Assembly: GCA_965221215.1 (NCBI GenBank)
Contig: OZ244872.1
Span: 3,286,001 to 3,350,000 of the forward strand
Length of the DNA: 64,000 nt
Direction: 5' to 3'
Source of the DNA: Aldehydirespirator sp965221215
GTDB taxonomy: Bacteria > Actinomycetota > Acidimicrobiia > Acidimicrobiales > Aldehydirespiratoraceae
Part shown: positions 16,298 to 25,063 of the stretch, piece by piece
Layout of the letters: each line of letters begins with the position of its first letter
Numbering within the stretch: the first letter of the stretch is position 1
Program-made: the position numbers and the translations under genes
Notes under the pieces: generated by a model
Told to the model about the DNA's origin: nothing
Seen by the model: only the letters and a program-made list of their open reading frames with translations
The model's database searches: none

Positions 16298-16737
16298 TGC
16301 TGCTCCGCGGGGGTCTGCGGTTCGGCGGCGAACTCGGCCGCGCCCAGCCCGTCGAGCGCCGCTATCACGGTCCCGACGACGATGGCCGCCACGCCGAGGT
16401 CGAACGGCAGCGCGGAGCCGGTCTTCACCGTGCCCAGCAGCGGAACCTCCAGCGAGACCACCTGCTGGTCGAACAGCACGCCGCCCCACAACAGCGGCAT
16501 CAAGGCCACTGCGGCCACAACGAAGACGCCGGCCGCCACCAGCGTGATGCCGTAGGTGGGCCGGTGGAACCCGGCGACGGTCCGCAGTGCCAGCACCGCG
16601 CCGAACACCAGTCCCGCCGCGAACCCGCCGCCGGGGTTGTTGTGGCCCGCGAACAGCAGGTAGCAGCCGACGACGGTGGCGAACGGGCTGGCGGCCCGGA
16701 TGCCGAGCCGGATCATGGAAGCAGCCCCGTCGGTCAT
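16294..16737 (-). CDS. mrpB: Na+/H+ antiporter subunit MrpB
   Basis: 147 residues of the MnhB domain: FAGHNNPGGGFAAGLV is the family signature, followed by helices and a FDLGVAAIVVGTV segment. It overlaps mrpA by 4 bp. Confidence 0.92.
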   Translation of the reverse strand: MTDGAASMIRLGIRAASPFATVVGCYLLFAGHNNPGGGFAAGLVFGAVLALRTVAGFHRPTYGITLVAAGVFVVAAVALMPLLWGGVLFDQQVVSLEVPLLGTVKTGSALPFDLGVAAIVVGTVIAALDGLGAAEFAAEPQTPAEQQ

Positions 16738-19022
16738 GCCGGCTCGCTGGCCGTGTCGGCGGATTGCTCGCTCAAAGTGTCGGAGGACTCAGAGCCGGAG
16801 GATGCCCGGGCGAGGGCCACCACACCGAGGGCGACGGTGGCCAGCACCAGGACCTCGCCCAGGGTGTCGAGGCCCCGTATGTCGGTGAGGATGACGTTGA
16901 CGATGTTGCTGCCGCCTCCCTCGTTCACCGCGGCAGCGGCCATTTCAGCCACCGGCGACGTTCCGCTGGGGTTGGCGGACGCGGCCCCGAGCCCGATCAT
17001 CACCGCCGCTCCGCCGAGCCCGGCAATGGCCATTCGCACCGCCCGCCACCGCAGGCCGGTGAGCGGGAAGCTGCGGGAGAGGTGGCCGAAGGCGAGCACG
17101 AAGCCGACCACGATGGTGGCCTCGACCAGCAGCTGGGTGAGGGCCAGGTCGGGGGCGCCGTGGATCACGAAGACAGCCGAGACCGCGATTCCGGCGCCTC
17201 CCAGCGCCAGCCCCGCGCCCAGGCGAGTGCCGACGAAGCACAGCGCGACGGCCGCCCCGATGACGGCCGCGGCCAGCAACACCTGCAGCGGCCGGTGCCA
17301 CACCACCAGGTGATCAACGCTGGCATCGGCCAGGAACGGGGTGGCGGCGAGGGCTGCGACCGAGGTCATGGTCACCAGATACACCGGCAGCGAGCCGTGC
17401 TGGACCCGGGCGCAGACGGCCCGGCCGAAGGCCACGGTCCCGTCGAGGGAGGCGTCGGTCCAGCGGCCGGCGAGATCCGCAGGCACCGGTACGGGCCGTC
17501 GGGCCACCGCCACACCCGCCAGCGCGCCGGCGGCCAGAACGACCGCCGAGATCCCCAGCTCCAGCGTGAGGCCGGGCCAGCGGTGCAGATGGCCGACCGC
17601 GGCGCCGCTCAGCCGGGCTGCGGCCTCCCCGACCAGATCGTCGACCACCCCAAGGGCCGCGTAGCCGGCCACCCCGGCCACCGCCAGGATCGCAGACGGT
17701 GCGGCCAACGCGGCGCGGCGCGGGGCCAGCGGCGTCGCCGGGCCAGCGCCGAACACCGCGATCAGGAAGCGCACGGTGTAGGCCACCGTAAGCACCGAGC
17801 CGCCGATCACGCCGAAGCCGAAGATCCACGCTTCTGGACCCTCCAGGTCCAGCGCCGCCGCGATGGCGGTCTCCTTGGCCACGAACCCCAGCAGCGGCGG
17901 TGCCCCCGCCATCGACAGCCCGGCCAGCACCGCGGCGGCACAGGCACCCGGCATGGATCGGGCCAGGCCGCCCAACTCGTCGATGTTGCGGGTGCCGGCC
18001 CGCACGTCGATCTCCCCGACGATCAGGAACAGCGCCCCCTTGAACAGCGCATGGGCCACCAGCAGCGCCACCGCGGCCAGCACCGCGTAGGCCGTTCCCA
18101 CGCTGAACAGGGTGATCATCATGCCCAGCTGCGAGACGGTGCCCCAGGCCAGGATCAGCTTGGCGTCGCGGTGGCGCAGCGCCCCGAGCGCCCCCCAGAA
18201 GATCGACGCGATACCGAAGGCGAGGCCCAGCGCCTTCCAGGCCGCCAGCGAGCCGAGGGCGGGGCCGGCCACCGCCACCAGCACCACCCCGGCCTTCACC
18301 ATGGTGGCCGAGTGGAGGTAGGCGCTCACCGGGGTGGGGGCGACCATCGCCCCCGGCAGCCAGGCGTGGAAGGGAACCTGGGCCGATTTGGTGGCCGCCG
18401 CCACCATCACCAGCACCGCGCCCACCACCGCCGAGGTGCCCTGCACCGGGCCCAGATCGCTGAGCAGGGTGGCGTCGGCGGCCCGGGTCACCAGCAGCAG
18501 TCCGGCCAGCAGGGCGAGGCCGCCTCCGCCGGTGACCATCAGCGCCCGCCGGGCCGCGGCGAGCACGCCGGCGTCGGTGCTCTTGTGGCCGACCAGCAGG
18601 AAAGACGTCACCGACGTCAGCTCCCAGAATACGAACAGCGACCACACCGAGTCCGACCAGACCAGGCCCAGCATCGCCGCCGAGAAGGCCAGCAGAGTGG
18701 TGGCGAACCGCCCCACCGCGGGGTCGGCGACCGAGAAGTATCCGAAGGCGTACACGAAAACGGCGACCCCGATCCCCGACACGATCAGGGTCATGATCTC
18801 GGCGAAGGCGTCCACCCGGAAGGTCATGGCCAGATCGAGGCCGTCCACCCAGCTCACATGGGCCACCGCCGGCTCTTCGCCGCCGAGCCGGGTCACGCCC
18901 CACACCGTGGCGGCCGCGGGGGGCACGGCGGCCACCAGCAGGCTGCCGCGGCCCAGACGGCGCCCGGCCGCGGCCAGCACCAAGCACACCGCCGCGTGCG
19001 ATAGGAGCAGTCCGCCGATCAC
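16734..19022 (-). CDS. mrpA: Na+/H+ antiporter subunit MrpA
   Basis: 762 residues. The first two thirds are the NuoL-like channel (FWELTSVTSFLLVGHK with the conserved Glu, AQVPFHAWLPGAM, ATMVKAGVVLVAVAGPAL). The rest carries the MbhD-like part (IHGAPDLALTQLLVEATIVVGFVLAF) and a MbhE-like end (GGGSNIVNVILTDIRGLDTLGE). I start at GTG 19022, directly before the first helix. A TTG at 19085 would add 21 mostly polar residues and overlap the nhaA leader. The whole seven-gene complex exports Na+ in exchange for H+. Confidence 0.9.
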   Translation of the reverse strand: MIGGLLLSHAAVCLVLAAAGRRLGRGSLLVAAVPPAAATVWGVTRLGGEEPAVAHVSWVDGLDLAMTFRVDAFAEIMTLIVSGIGVAVFVYAFGYFSVADPAVGRFATTLLAFSAAMLGLVWSDSVWSLFVFWELTSVTSFLLVGHKSTDAGVLAAARRALMVTGGGGLALLAGLLLVTRAADATLLSDLGPVQGTSAVVGAVLVMVAAATKSAQVPFHAWLPGAMVAPTPVSAYLHSATMVKAGVVLVAVAGPALGSLAAWKALGLAFGIASIFWGALGALRHRDAKLILAWGTVSQLGMMITLFSVGTAYAVLAAVALLVAHALFKGALFLIVGEIDVRAGTRNIDELGGLARSMPGACAAAVLAGLSMAGAPPLLGFVAKETAIAAALDLEGPEAWIFGFGVIGGSVLTVAYTVRFLIAVFGAGPATPLAPRRAALAAPSAILAVAGVAGYAALGVVDDLVGEAAARLSGAAVGHLHRWPGLTLELGISAVVLAAGALAGVAVARRPVPVPADLAGRWTDASLDGTVAFGRAVCARVQHGSLPVYLVTMTSVAALAATPFLADASVDHLVVWHRPLQVLLAAAVIGAAVALCFVGTRLGAGLALGGAGIAVSAVFVIHGAPDLALTQLLVEATIVVGFVLAFGHLSRSFPLTGLRWRAVRMAIAGLGGAAVMIGLGAASANPSGTSPVAEMAAAAVNEGGGSNIVNVILTDIRGLDTLGEVLVLATVALGVVALARASSGSESSDTLSEQSADTASEPA

Positions 19023-19177
19023 AGCAGTCCGCCGGCGCTCGGTGGCATGAGGCAGTTTAGGGGCCGAGCGAATTGGCAGGGGCAAGCGGTGGGGCGCTGC
19101 GGTCGCCGCTGCCGACCGGCGAGCGAGGCGCCAAGAGAGCGCGGCGGACCGTTCGCATTACGGTATGGCTCGATCCG

Positions 19178-20527
19178 ATGGCCTCCGAGGACACAGACCG
19201 CACGGACGCCTATGAGCCGTCCCCGCTGACCTGGATCGGCAGCGACCGCCGACTGGCCCGGCGGATCGGCAGGCCGATGCTGCGCTTCTTCCACTATCAG
19301 GCCGGCGGCGGCATCGTGATGCTGGTGGCGGCGGCGGTGGCGCTGGTGTGGGCCAACTCCCCCTGGCGGGACTCCTACCACGCCCTGCTCGACAGCCACG
19401 CCCGGCTGGAGATCGGCAGCCTGCTGGTGATCGACGAGCCCCTCGAGGAGTGGATCAACAACGCGCTGATGGTGGTGTTCTTCTTCGTGGTCGGCCTCGA
19501 GATCAAACGCGAGCTGGTGGTGGGCGAGCTGCGCAGGCCCGCGGCCGCCGCGCTGCCCGCCGTCGCCGCCCTGGGCGGGATGGTGGTGCCCGCGGCGATC
19601 TACGCCGCCTTCAACGCGGGCGGCGCCGGCGCCGACGGCTGGGGGATCCCGATGGCCACCGACATCGCCTTCGCGGTGGGGGTGGTCACCCTGCTCGGCA
19701 ATCGGGTGTCGAGCTCGCTGAAGGTGTTCCTGCTCACCCTGGCCATCGTGGACGACATCGGGGCCATCGCGGTGATCGCCATCTTCTACACCAGCGACAT
19801 CTCGTTCGGCTGGCTGGCGGTGTCGGCCGGGATCGTGCTGCTGCTGGTGCTGATGCGGCTGGCCCGCCTCTGGTACACGCCGGTCTACTTCGTGGTGGGG
19901 ACGGCGTTCTGGCTGGCGCTGTTCGAGTCGGGGATCCACGCCACCATCGTCGGGGTGGCGATGGGCATGTTCGCCCCGGCGCGCCCGCTGATGGGCCGGA
20001 CCTGGCTCAACCCGCTGGCCCCGGAGGACTCGGTCGACGCGGCTGCGGCTCGGCGGACCCTGTTCGAGGTGCGCGAGCGGGTGGCGGTCACCGACCGGCT
20101 CGGCGACATACTGCGCCCCTGGACCAGCTTCGTGATCGTGCCCGTGTTCGCGCTGGCCAACGCCGGAGTGGAGCTGTCGTCGGACGCGCTCAGCGCCGCG
20201 GTGCGGTCGCCGGTCACGATCGGCATCGTGGTGGGCCTGGTGGTGGGCAAGCTGGCCGGGGTGGCCTCGTTCACCTGGCTGGCGGTGCGCCTCGGGCTGT
20301 GCGAGCTGCCCACCGGAGCCACCTGGCCCAAGATCGTCGGCCTCGGCGGCGTGGCGGGCATCGGCTTCACCGTGTCGCTGTTCATCACCAACCTGGCCTT
20401 CGAGTCGGCCGCCATCATCGACGATGCCAAGATCGGCATCCTGGGCGCGTCCACCATCGCGGCTCTGATCGGCGCCGCTATCCTCCGCAGCTCTCGACCG
20501 GCGGGTTTGGATGGAACAGGCCGCTAG
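19178..20527 (+). CDS. nhaA: Na+/H+ antiporter NhaA
   Basis: 449 residues with 12 helices of the NhaA family: LEEWINNALMVVFFFVVGLEIKREL, ATDIAFAVGVV and LAIVDDIGAIAVIAIFYT, the last with the paired Asp (DD) that binds Na+/H+. VGGVAGIGFTVSLFI is the C-terminal signature. The ATG at 19178 is chosen; in-frame upstream codons from 19073 only encode a basic, low-complexity stretch. It is divergent from the Mrp operon, so two independent Na+/H+ exchangers share one 150-bp control region. Confidence 0.92.
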   Translation: MASEDTDRTDAYEPSPLTWIGSDRRLARRIGRPMLRFFHYQAGGGIVMLVAAAVALVWANSPWRDSYHALLDSHARLEIGSLLVIDEPLEEWINNALMVVFFFVVGLEIKRELVVGELRRPAAAALPAVAALGGMVVPAAIYAAFNAGGAGADGWGIPMATDIAFAVGVVTLLGNRVSSSLKVFLLTLAIVDDIGAIAVIAIFYTSDISFGWLAVSAGIVLLLVLMRLARLWYTPVYFVVGTAFWLALFESGIHATIVGVAMGMFAPARPLMGRTWLNPLAPEDSVDAAAARRTLFEVRERVAVTDRLGDILRPWTSFVIVPVFALANAGVELSSDALSAAVRSPVTIGIVVGLVVGKLAGVASFTWLAVRLGLCELPTGATWPKIVGLGGVAGIGFTVSLFITNLAFESAAIIDDAKIGILGASTIAALIGAAILRSSRPAGLDGTGR

Positions 20528-20623
20528 CCTCCCGGCCCGTGCGGCGGGCGAGTCCTCCCCTCCGCTGCCGACCCCTGCTTATCCTGTCTGATTGACGGGC
20601 GCCCGCCCCGTCGGATCGGTGCG

Positions 20624-23224
20624 ATGTCCATGGCCAATGCCCTAGTAATCGTTGAGTCGCCTGCCAAGGCGAAGACGATCTCCGGCTATCTGGGCGACGG
20701 CTACGTGGTGGAGTCGTCCATCGGCCACATCCGCGACCTGCCCAGCCGGGCGGCCGAGGTGCCCAAGGCCTACAAGTCCGAGCCGTGGGCCCGCCTCGGG
20801 ATCGACGTGGACAACGGGTTCAAGCCGCTGTACGTGGTCAACGGCGACAAGCGCCAGCAGGTCCGCAAGCTCAAAGACCTATTGGCCGGCGCCGACGAGC
20901 TCTACCTGGCCACCGACGAGGACCGCGAGGGCGAGGCCATCGCCTGGCACCTGCTGGAGGTCCTGAATCCTCGGGTGCCGGTGAAGCGCATGGTCTTCCA
21001 CGAGATCACCAGGCCTGCCATCGCGGCTGCGGTCGCCTCCCCCCGCGAGCTCGACCGGCGCCTGGTGGACGCCCAGGAGGCCCGGCGGATGCTCGACCGG
21101 CTCTACGGCTACGAGGTGTCGCCCGTGCTGTGGAAGAAGGTCATGCCGCAGCTGTCGGCGGGGCGGGTGCAGAGCGTGGCGGTGCGCATCGTGGTGGAGC
21201 GCGAGCGCGAGCGGATGGACTTCGTGAGCGCCGGCTTCTGGGGGCTCACCGGCAGCTTCGCCGCCGCCGAGGGCACGTCTGCCTTCGGCGCCGACCTGGT
21301 CCAGCTCGACGGGACGCGGGTGGCCACGGCACGCGACTTTGGCCCCGACGGCCGCCCCGCCCGAGACGATGTGGTCGTGCTCGACGAGGCCGCGGCCACA
21401 TCGCTCGCCGCGGACTTGGAGGAGGTGGCCTTCACCGTGCGGGCCCGCACCTCCAAGCCGTACCGGCGCCGGCCGGCTGCGCCGTTCATCACCTCGACCC
21501 TCCAGCAGGAGGCGGCCCGCAAGCTTCACATGACCTCCGCCGCGACCATGCGCACCGCCCAGTCGCTGTATGAGAAGGGCTACATCACATACATGCGCAC
21601 CGACAGCACGTCGCTGTCGTCGGCCGCGGTGGCCGCGGCCCGGTCCGAGATCGCCCACCGCTACGGAGCGGACCGGCTGCCGTCCGAGCCGAGGGTGTAC
21701 GCCGGCAAGGTGAAGAACGCCCAGGAGGCCCACGAGGCCATCCGGCCGGCGGGCGACGCCTTCACCGACCCCGCCAGGGTGGCCGGCGAGCTGCCCCGCA
21801 GCGAGGCCCGGCTCTATGAGCTTGTGTGGCAGCGGACGCTGGCCAGCCAGATGACCGACTGCACCGGCGAGACGGTGCAGCTTCGGGTGGGCGCCCTCAG
21901 CGCGGCGGGCCGCGATGCCGAGTTCTCGGCCAGCGGCACGGTGATCGGCCACCTGGGGTTCCGCGAGGTCTACACCGAGGGCACCGACACCCCCGACGCC
22001 GGCGAGGCCGACGACGAGCGCCGCCTGCCGCCGCTGAACGAGGGCGACGAGGCCCGCTGCGAGGAATTGGAGGCCAACGGGCGCAACACGCAGCCCCCGG
22101 CCCGCTACACCGAGGCGTCGCTGATCCGGCGCCTGGAGCAGCTCGGCGTGGGCCGGCCCTCCACCTACTCGTCGATCATGGGGACCATCACCGACCGGGG
22201 CTACGTCTGGAAGAAGGGCTCGGCGCTGGTGCCGTCGTTCACCGCCTTCTCGGTGGTCAACCTGCTGGAGCGCCACTTCCCGAAGCTGGTCGACTATGCC
22301 TTCACCGCCGAGATGGAGGACGATCTCGACCGGATCGCGGCCGGTGCCCAGGAGCAGGTTCCGTGGCTGCGGCGGTTCTATTTCGGCGGCGACGACGATC
22401 CGGGCCTCAAGGAGAAGGTGTCGAGCCGCCTCGGCGACATCGACGCCCGGCGGATCAACTCGATCCCGCTGGGCACCGACGACGAGGGCGTCGAGCTGGA
22501 GGTGCGGGTCGGTCGCTACGGGCCGACCGTGCAGCGGGGCGACGACTCGGCCTCTGTGCCCGACGGCACCGCTCCCGACGAGCTCACCGGCGAGCGGGTG
22601 CTGGAGCTCTTGGCCGCCGGGCGCAACGGGCGCGAGCTCGGCGCCGATCCGGCCACCGGGCTGACCGTGGTGGCCAAGTCGGGCCGGTTCGGACCCTACG
22701 TGCAGCTCGGGCTGGCCGAGGAGGTGCCCGACAAGCCGAAGTTCGCGTCGCTGTTCAAGACCATGGCGCTCGACACCGTCACCCTGGAGCAGGCGCTGCT
22801 GTTGCTGTCGCTGCCCCGCACGGTCGGCGCCGACCCCGCCGACGGAATGGAGATCACGGTGCAGAACGGCCGCTACGGCCCGTTCGTGCGCAAGGGCTCA
22901 GAGAGCCGCAGTCTGGCCGGCGAGGAGCAGCTGTTCACCGTCACCCTCGACGAGTGCCTCGCACTGCTGGCCCAGCCGGCCAGACGGGGCCGGGCCGCTG
23001 CGGCTGCGCCGCTGCGGGAGCTGGGGGAGGATCCCGACACCGGTCGGGCCGTGGTGTTGCGCGACGGCCGCTACGGCCACTACGTCACCGACGGCGAGAC
23101 CAACGCGTCGCTGCGCACGGGTGACACCGTGGAGGGGTTGACCCTGGAGCGCGCCTGCGAGCTGCTGGCCGACAGACGGGCCAAGGGCCCGGCCAAGAAG
23201 CGCCCCCGCCGCAAGCGAAGCTGA
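20624..23224 (+). CDS. topA: DNA topoisomerase I
   Basis: 866 residues, type IA. Toprim domain at the start (LVIVESPAKAKTI, TDEDREGEAIAWHL); active-site Tyr in GYITYMRTDS; FITSTLQQEAARKL and EAHEAIRP further on. The C-terminus has no zinc fingers. It has about four short repeats of the actinobacterial type (VGRYGPTVQRG, KSGRFGPYVQLG, QNGRYGPFVRKG, RDGRYGHYVTDG) and a Lys/Arg-rich tail. It relaxes negative supercoils. A second ATG two codons on (20630) is equally possible. TATCCT at 20580-20585 is a possible -10. Confidence 0.95.
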   Translation: MSMANALVIVESPAKAKTISGYLGDGYVVESSIGHIRDLPSRAAEVPKAYKSEPWARLGIDVDNGFKPLYVVNGDKRQQVRKLKDLLAGADELYLATDEDREGEAIAWHLLEVLNPRVPVKRMVFHEITRPAIAAAVASPRELDRRLVDAQEARRMLDRLYGYEVSPVLWKKVMPQLSAGRVQSVAVRIVVERERERMDFVSAGFWGLTGSFAAAEGTSAFGADLVQLDGTRVATARDFGPDGRPARDDVVVLDEAAATSLAADLEEVAFTVRARTSKPYRRRPAAPFITSTLQQEAARKLHMTSAATMRTAQSLYEKGYITYMRTDSTSLSSAAVAAARSEIAHRYGADRLPSEPRVYAGKVKNAQEAHEAIRPAGDAFTDPARVAGELPRSEARLYELVWQRTLASQMTDCTGETVQLRVGALSAAGRDAEFSASGTVIGHLGFREVYTEGTDTPDAGEADDERRLPPLNEGDEARCEELEANGRNTQPPARYTEASLIRRLEQLGVGRPSTYSSIMGTITDRGYVWKKGSALVPSFTAFSVVNLLERHFPKLVDYAFTAEMEDDLDRIAAGAQEQVPWLRRFYFGGDDDPGLKEKVSSRLGDIDARRINSIPLGTDDEGVELEVRVGRYGPTVQRGDDSASVPDGTAPDELTGERVLELLAAGRNGRELGADPATGLTVVAKSGRFGPYVQLGLAEEVPDKPKFASLFKTMALDTVTLEQALLLLSLPRTVGADPADGMEITVQNGRYGPFVRKGSESRSLAGEEQLFTVTLDECLALLAQPARRGRAAAAAPLRELGEDPDTGRAVVLRDGRYGHYVTDGETNASLRTGDTVEGLTLERACELLADRRAKGPAKKRPRRKRS

Positions 23225-23243
23225 CCCAGTGGCGGTCTCTCAA

Positions 23244-24365
23244 CTATTCGCTCGGCCTCTGGGCCGGGCGGGGCAGGTCGAGCAGCAGGGCTTGAAGGGC
23301 GAGGGACTCGTTCGGTGAGCGGATCAGGCTCTCCGCGGTGGCTCGCAGCCGGTCTATGGCCCGTCCGGCTGCCGCGGCCTGTCGGGCCGCGGCCGGGTCG
23401 TCGTCGGGCGATGAGGCGATCTGGTCGCGGTAGCGCGCGGTGAGGGTGGCCAGGCCGAAGCGGATCTCGTCGGTGCGGAACTGGCGGTGCTCGCGCTTGT
23501 GCTGGGCCTCGATGGCGGCCCGGCCCGACCCCCGAACCCCGAACTGCTCCTCCCGCTGCTCCAGCGCGGTGGCCTCGGCCCGGTGACGGTCACCGACGGC
23601 GCCGGCTGCGTCGTCGATCATGGTCCGCAACTCGGCGGTGAGCTGTGCCACCGCGGCCCCGGTTCCGTCGAGGCGGTCGGGCACGCTCCACCAGGCCTCG
23701 CGGCGGGCCGCCACCCGCTCGTCGGTGGCCAGCACCCGGGCCCGGTGCAGGTTGCCCGCCGCCGCTTCGGCCGCCAGAGCGGCCCGCTCGGCGCCAACCA
23801 GACCCTCGGACAGGAGCACGGCCGCGATCTCGTCGGCAGCCACGGGACCGAAGTCCACCCGGGTGCAGCGCGACGCGATGGTGACGTGCTCGGGCAGCAC
23901 CTGCTCGGCCAGCAGCACCCACACGATCGGCTCAGCCGGCTCCTCCACCGGCTTGAGCAGCGCCGCCGCCGCGGCCGGAGTGGCGGTGTGGAACCGGTCG
24001 ACGACCAGCACCTTGCGGCTGCCCTCCACCGGCGTGCGGCTCGCCTCGACGATGAGCTGGGACACCTCCTCGGCGATGCGCAGGCTGTTGCCGGCCGGGC
24101 TCAGCACGAACACGTCGGGGTGCTCTTCGCGTTGTGCCAGCCGGCGGTGCCGCCCGGCCCGGTCGGGTTGCCCGTCGGCGGCCACCAGCAACTCGCCCGC
24201 GAAGGCGGCCGCCGCGGCCCGCTTGCCGGCGCCCCGCGGCCCCACCAGCAGATAGGCGTGCATAGGCGCGGCCGCCGCCGCGGCCAGCGCGGCCACCGCG
24301 GTCGGCTGTCCCACAACCGCCGACCACGGATCGTCCAAATCCGCATCCGCGTCGCAGCGATTCAT
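23244..24365 (-). CDS. holB: DNA polymerase III delta-prime subunit
   Basis: 373 residues: AAA+ clamp-loader fold with P-loop-like GPRGAGKR, a zinc-site region reduced to no Cys cluster, sensor-like TIASRCTRVDF (SRC motif), and a helical collar. It helps load the beta clamp. Third gene of MFS-tmk-holB; ATGA overlap with tmk. The last codons, including the stop, are the 17-bp core of a dispersed repeat (CTATTCGCTCGGCCTCT on the plus strand at 23244-23260). Confidence 0.88.
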   Translation of the reverse strand: MNRCDADADLDDPWSAVVGQPTAVAALAAAAAAPMHAYLLVGPRGAGKRAAAAAFAGELLVAADGQPDRAGRHRRLAQREEHPDVFVLSPAGNSLRIAEEVSQLIVEASRTPVEGSRKVLVVDRFHTATPAAAAALLKPVEEPAEPIVWVLLAEQVLPEHVTIASRCTRVDFGPVAADEIAAVLLSEGLVGAERAALAAEAAAGNLHRARVLATDERVAARREAWWSVPDRLDGTGAAVAQLTAELRTMIDDAAGAVGDRHRAEATALEQREEQFGVRGSGRAAIEAQHKREHRQFRTDEIRFGLATLTARYRDQIASSPDDDPAAARQAAAAGRAIDRLRATAESLIRSPNESLALQALLLDLPRPAQRPSE

Positions 24366-24469
24366 TCCCGCTCTTGTTCGCTTCGCTCGCTGGCCGCCCG
24401 AACCCCAGCGACACAGCCCACGGCCTCGCCCGTATGGGCCGGACTCGCTCGCTCACCCGCTCGGCCTCT
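24361..24469 (+). repeat. Dispersed repeat element, copy 1, inside tmk 3' end
   Basis: About 105 bp resembling 40320-40419 on the same strand. Shared blocks: CCCG(C/G)TCT near the left end, CAGCCCACGGCCT or CAGTCCACGGCCT, GTATGGGCCG and the end CGCTCGGCCTCT. Here it supplies the last 35 or so codons of tmk. Two further sites (23244-23260 and 39454-39470) share the right-hand core. Confidence 0.65.
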
Positions 24470-25063
24470 GAGACGATCTCGCACCGCGGCCAGCACTCGG
24501 GCCGACACCTCGTCCGCCGGAGCTTCGGCGTCGACCACCGCCCAGCGGGCCGGGTCGGCCTCGGCCAGGGCCAGGTAGCCGCCCCGGACTCGTTCGAGGA
24601 AGTCGCGGCCCGCGCCCTCGAAGCGGTCCACCGACGACCCCAGCCGCTCCACCGCCACCTCGGCACTCACGTCGAGCAGCAAGTTCAGGTCGGGCTCGAT
24701 CCCAGAGGTGGCGAAGCGCATCATCGCCGCAAGCTCCGCCAGGTCGAGGCCGCGTCCGTAGCCCTGGTAGGCCAGCGTCGAGGCGGTGAAGCGGTCCGAC
24801 ACCACGTCTCGTCCCGAGCGCAGGGCCGGGCCCACGATCTCGGCCACATGCTGGGCCTTGTCGGCGATGATCAGCAGGGCCTCGGCCCGGTCGTCCAGCG
24901 AATCGTTGGCCGGATCGAGCAGGACCCCCCTGACGACCTGGCCCACGCCGGTGGCTCCGAACTGGAACGTTAGCTCCGCCCCCAGCGAATCGGCCAGCAG
25001 CCGAGCCTGGGTGGACTTGCCCGAGGCGTCCACCCCCTCAACCGCGACCAGCCGCCCGGTCAT
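24362..25063 (-). CDS. tmk: Thymidylate kinase
   Basis: 233 residues. P-loop VEGVDASGKSTQ at the start, DRFTASTLAYQGYGRGLD (DR(Y/F) motif) and the LID-like region after LLLDVSAEVAVERLG. It makes dTDP from dTMP. ATG 25063 overlaps the MFS stop (ATGA) and the stop overlaps holB (ATGA). From about residue 200 the chain (GERASPAHTGEAVGC and following) is encoded by a dispersed repeat and has no counterpart in usual tmk proteins, which end near residue 205-215. Confidence 0.92.
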   Translation of the reverse strand: MTGRLVAVEGVDASGKSTQARLLADSLGAELTFQFGATGVGQVVRGVLLDPANDSLDDRAEALLIIADKAQHVAEIVGPALRSGRDVVSDRFTASTLAYQGYGRGLDLAELAAMMRFATSGIEPDLNLLLDVSAEVAVERLGSSVDRFEGAGRDFLERVRGGYLALAEADPARWAVVDAEAPADEVSARVLAAVRDRLRGRAGERASPAHTGEAVGCVAGVRAASERSEQERE

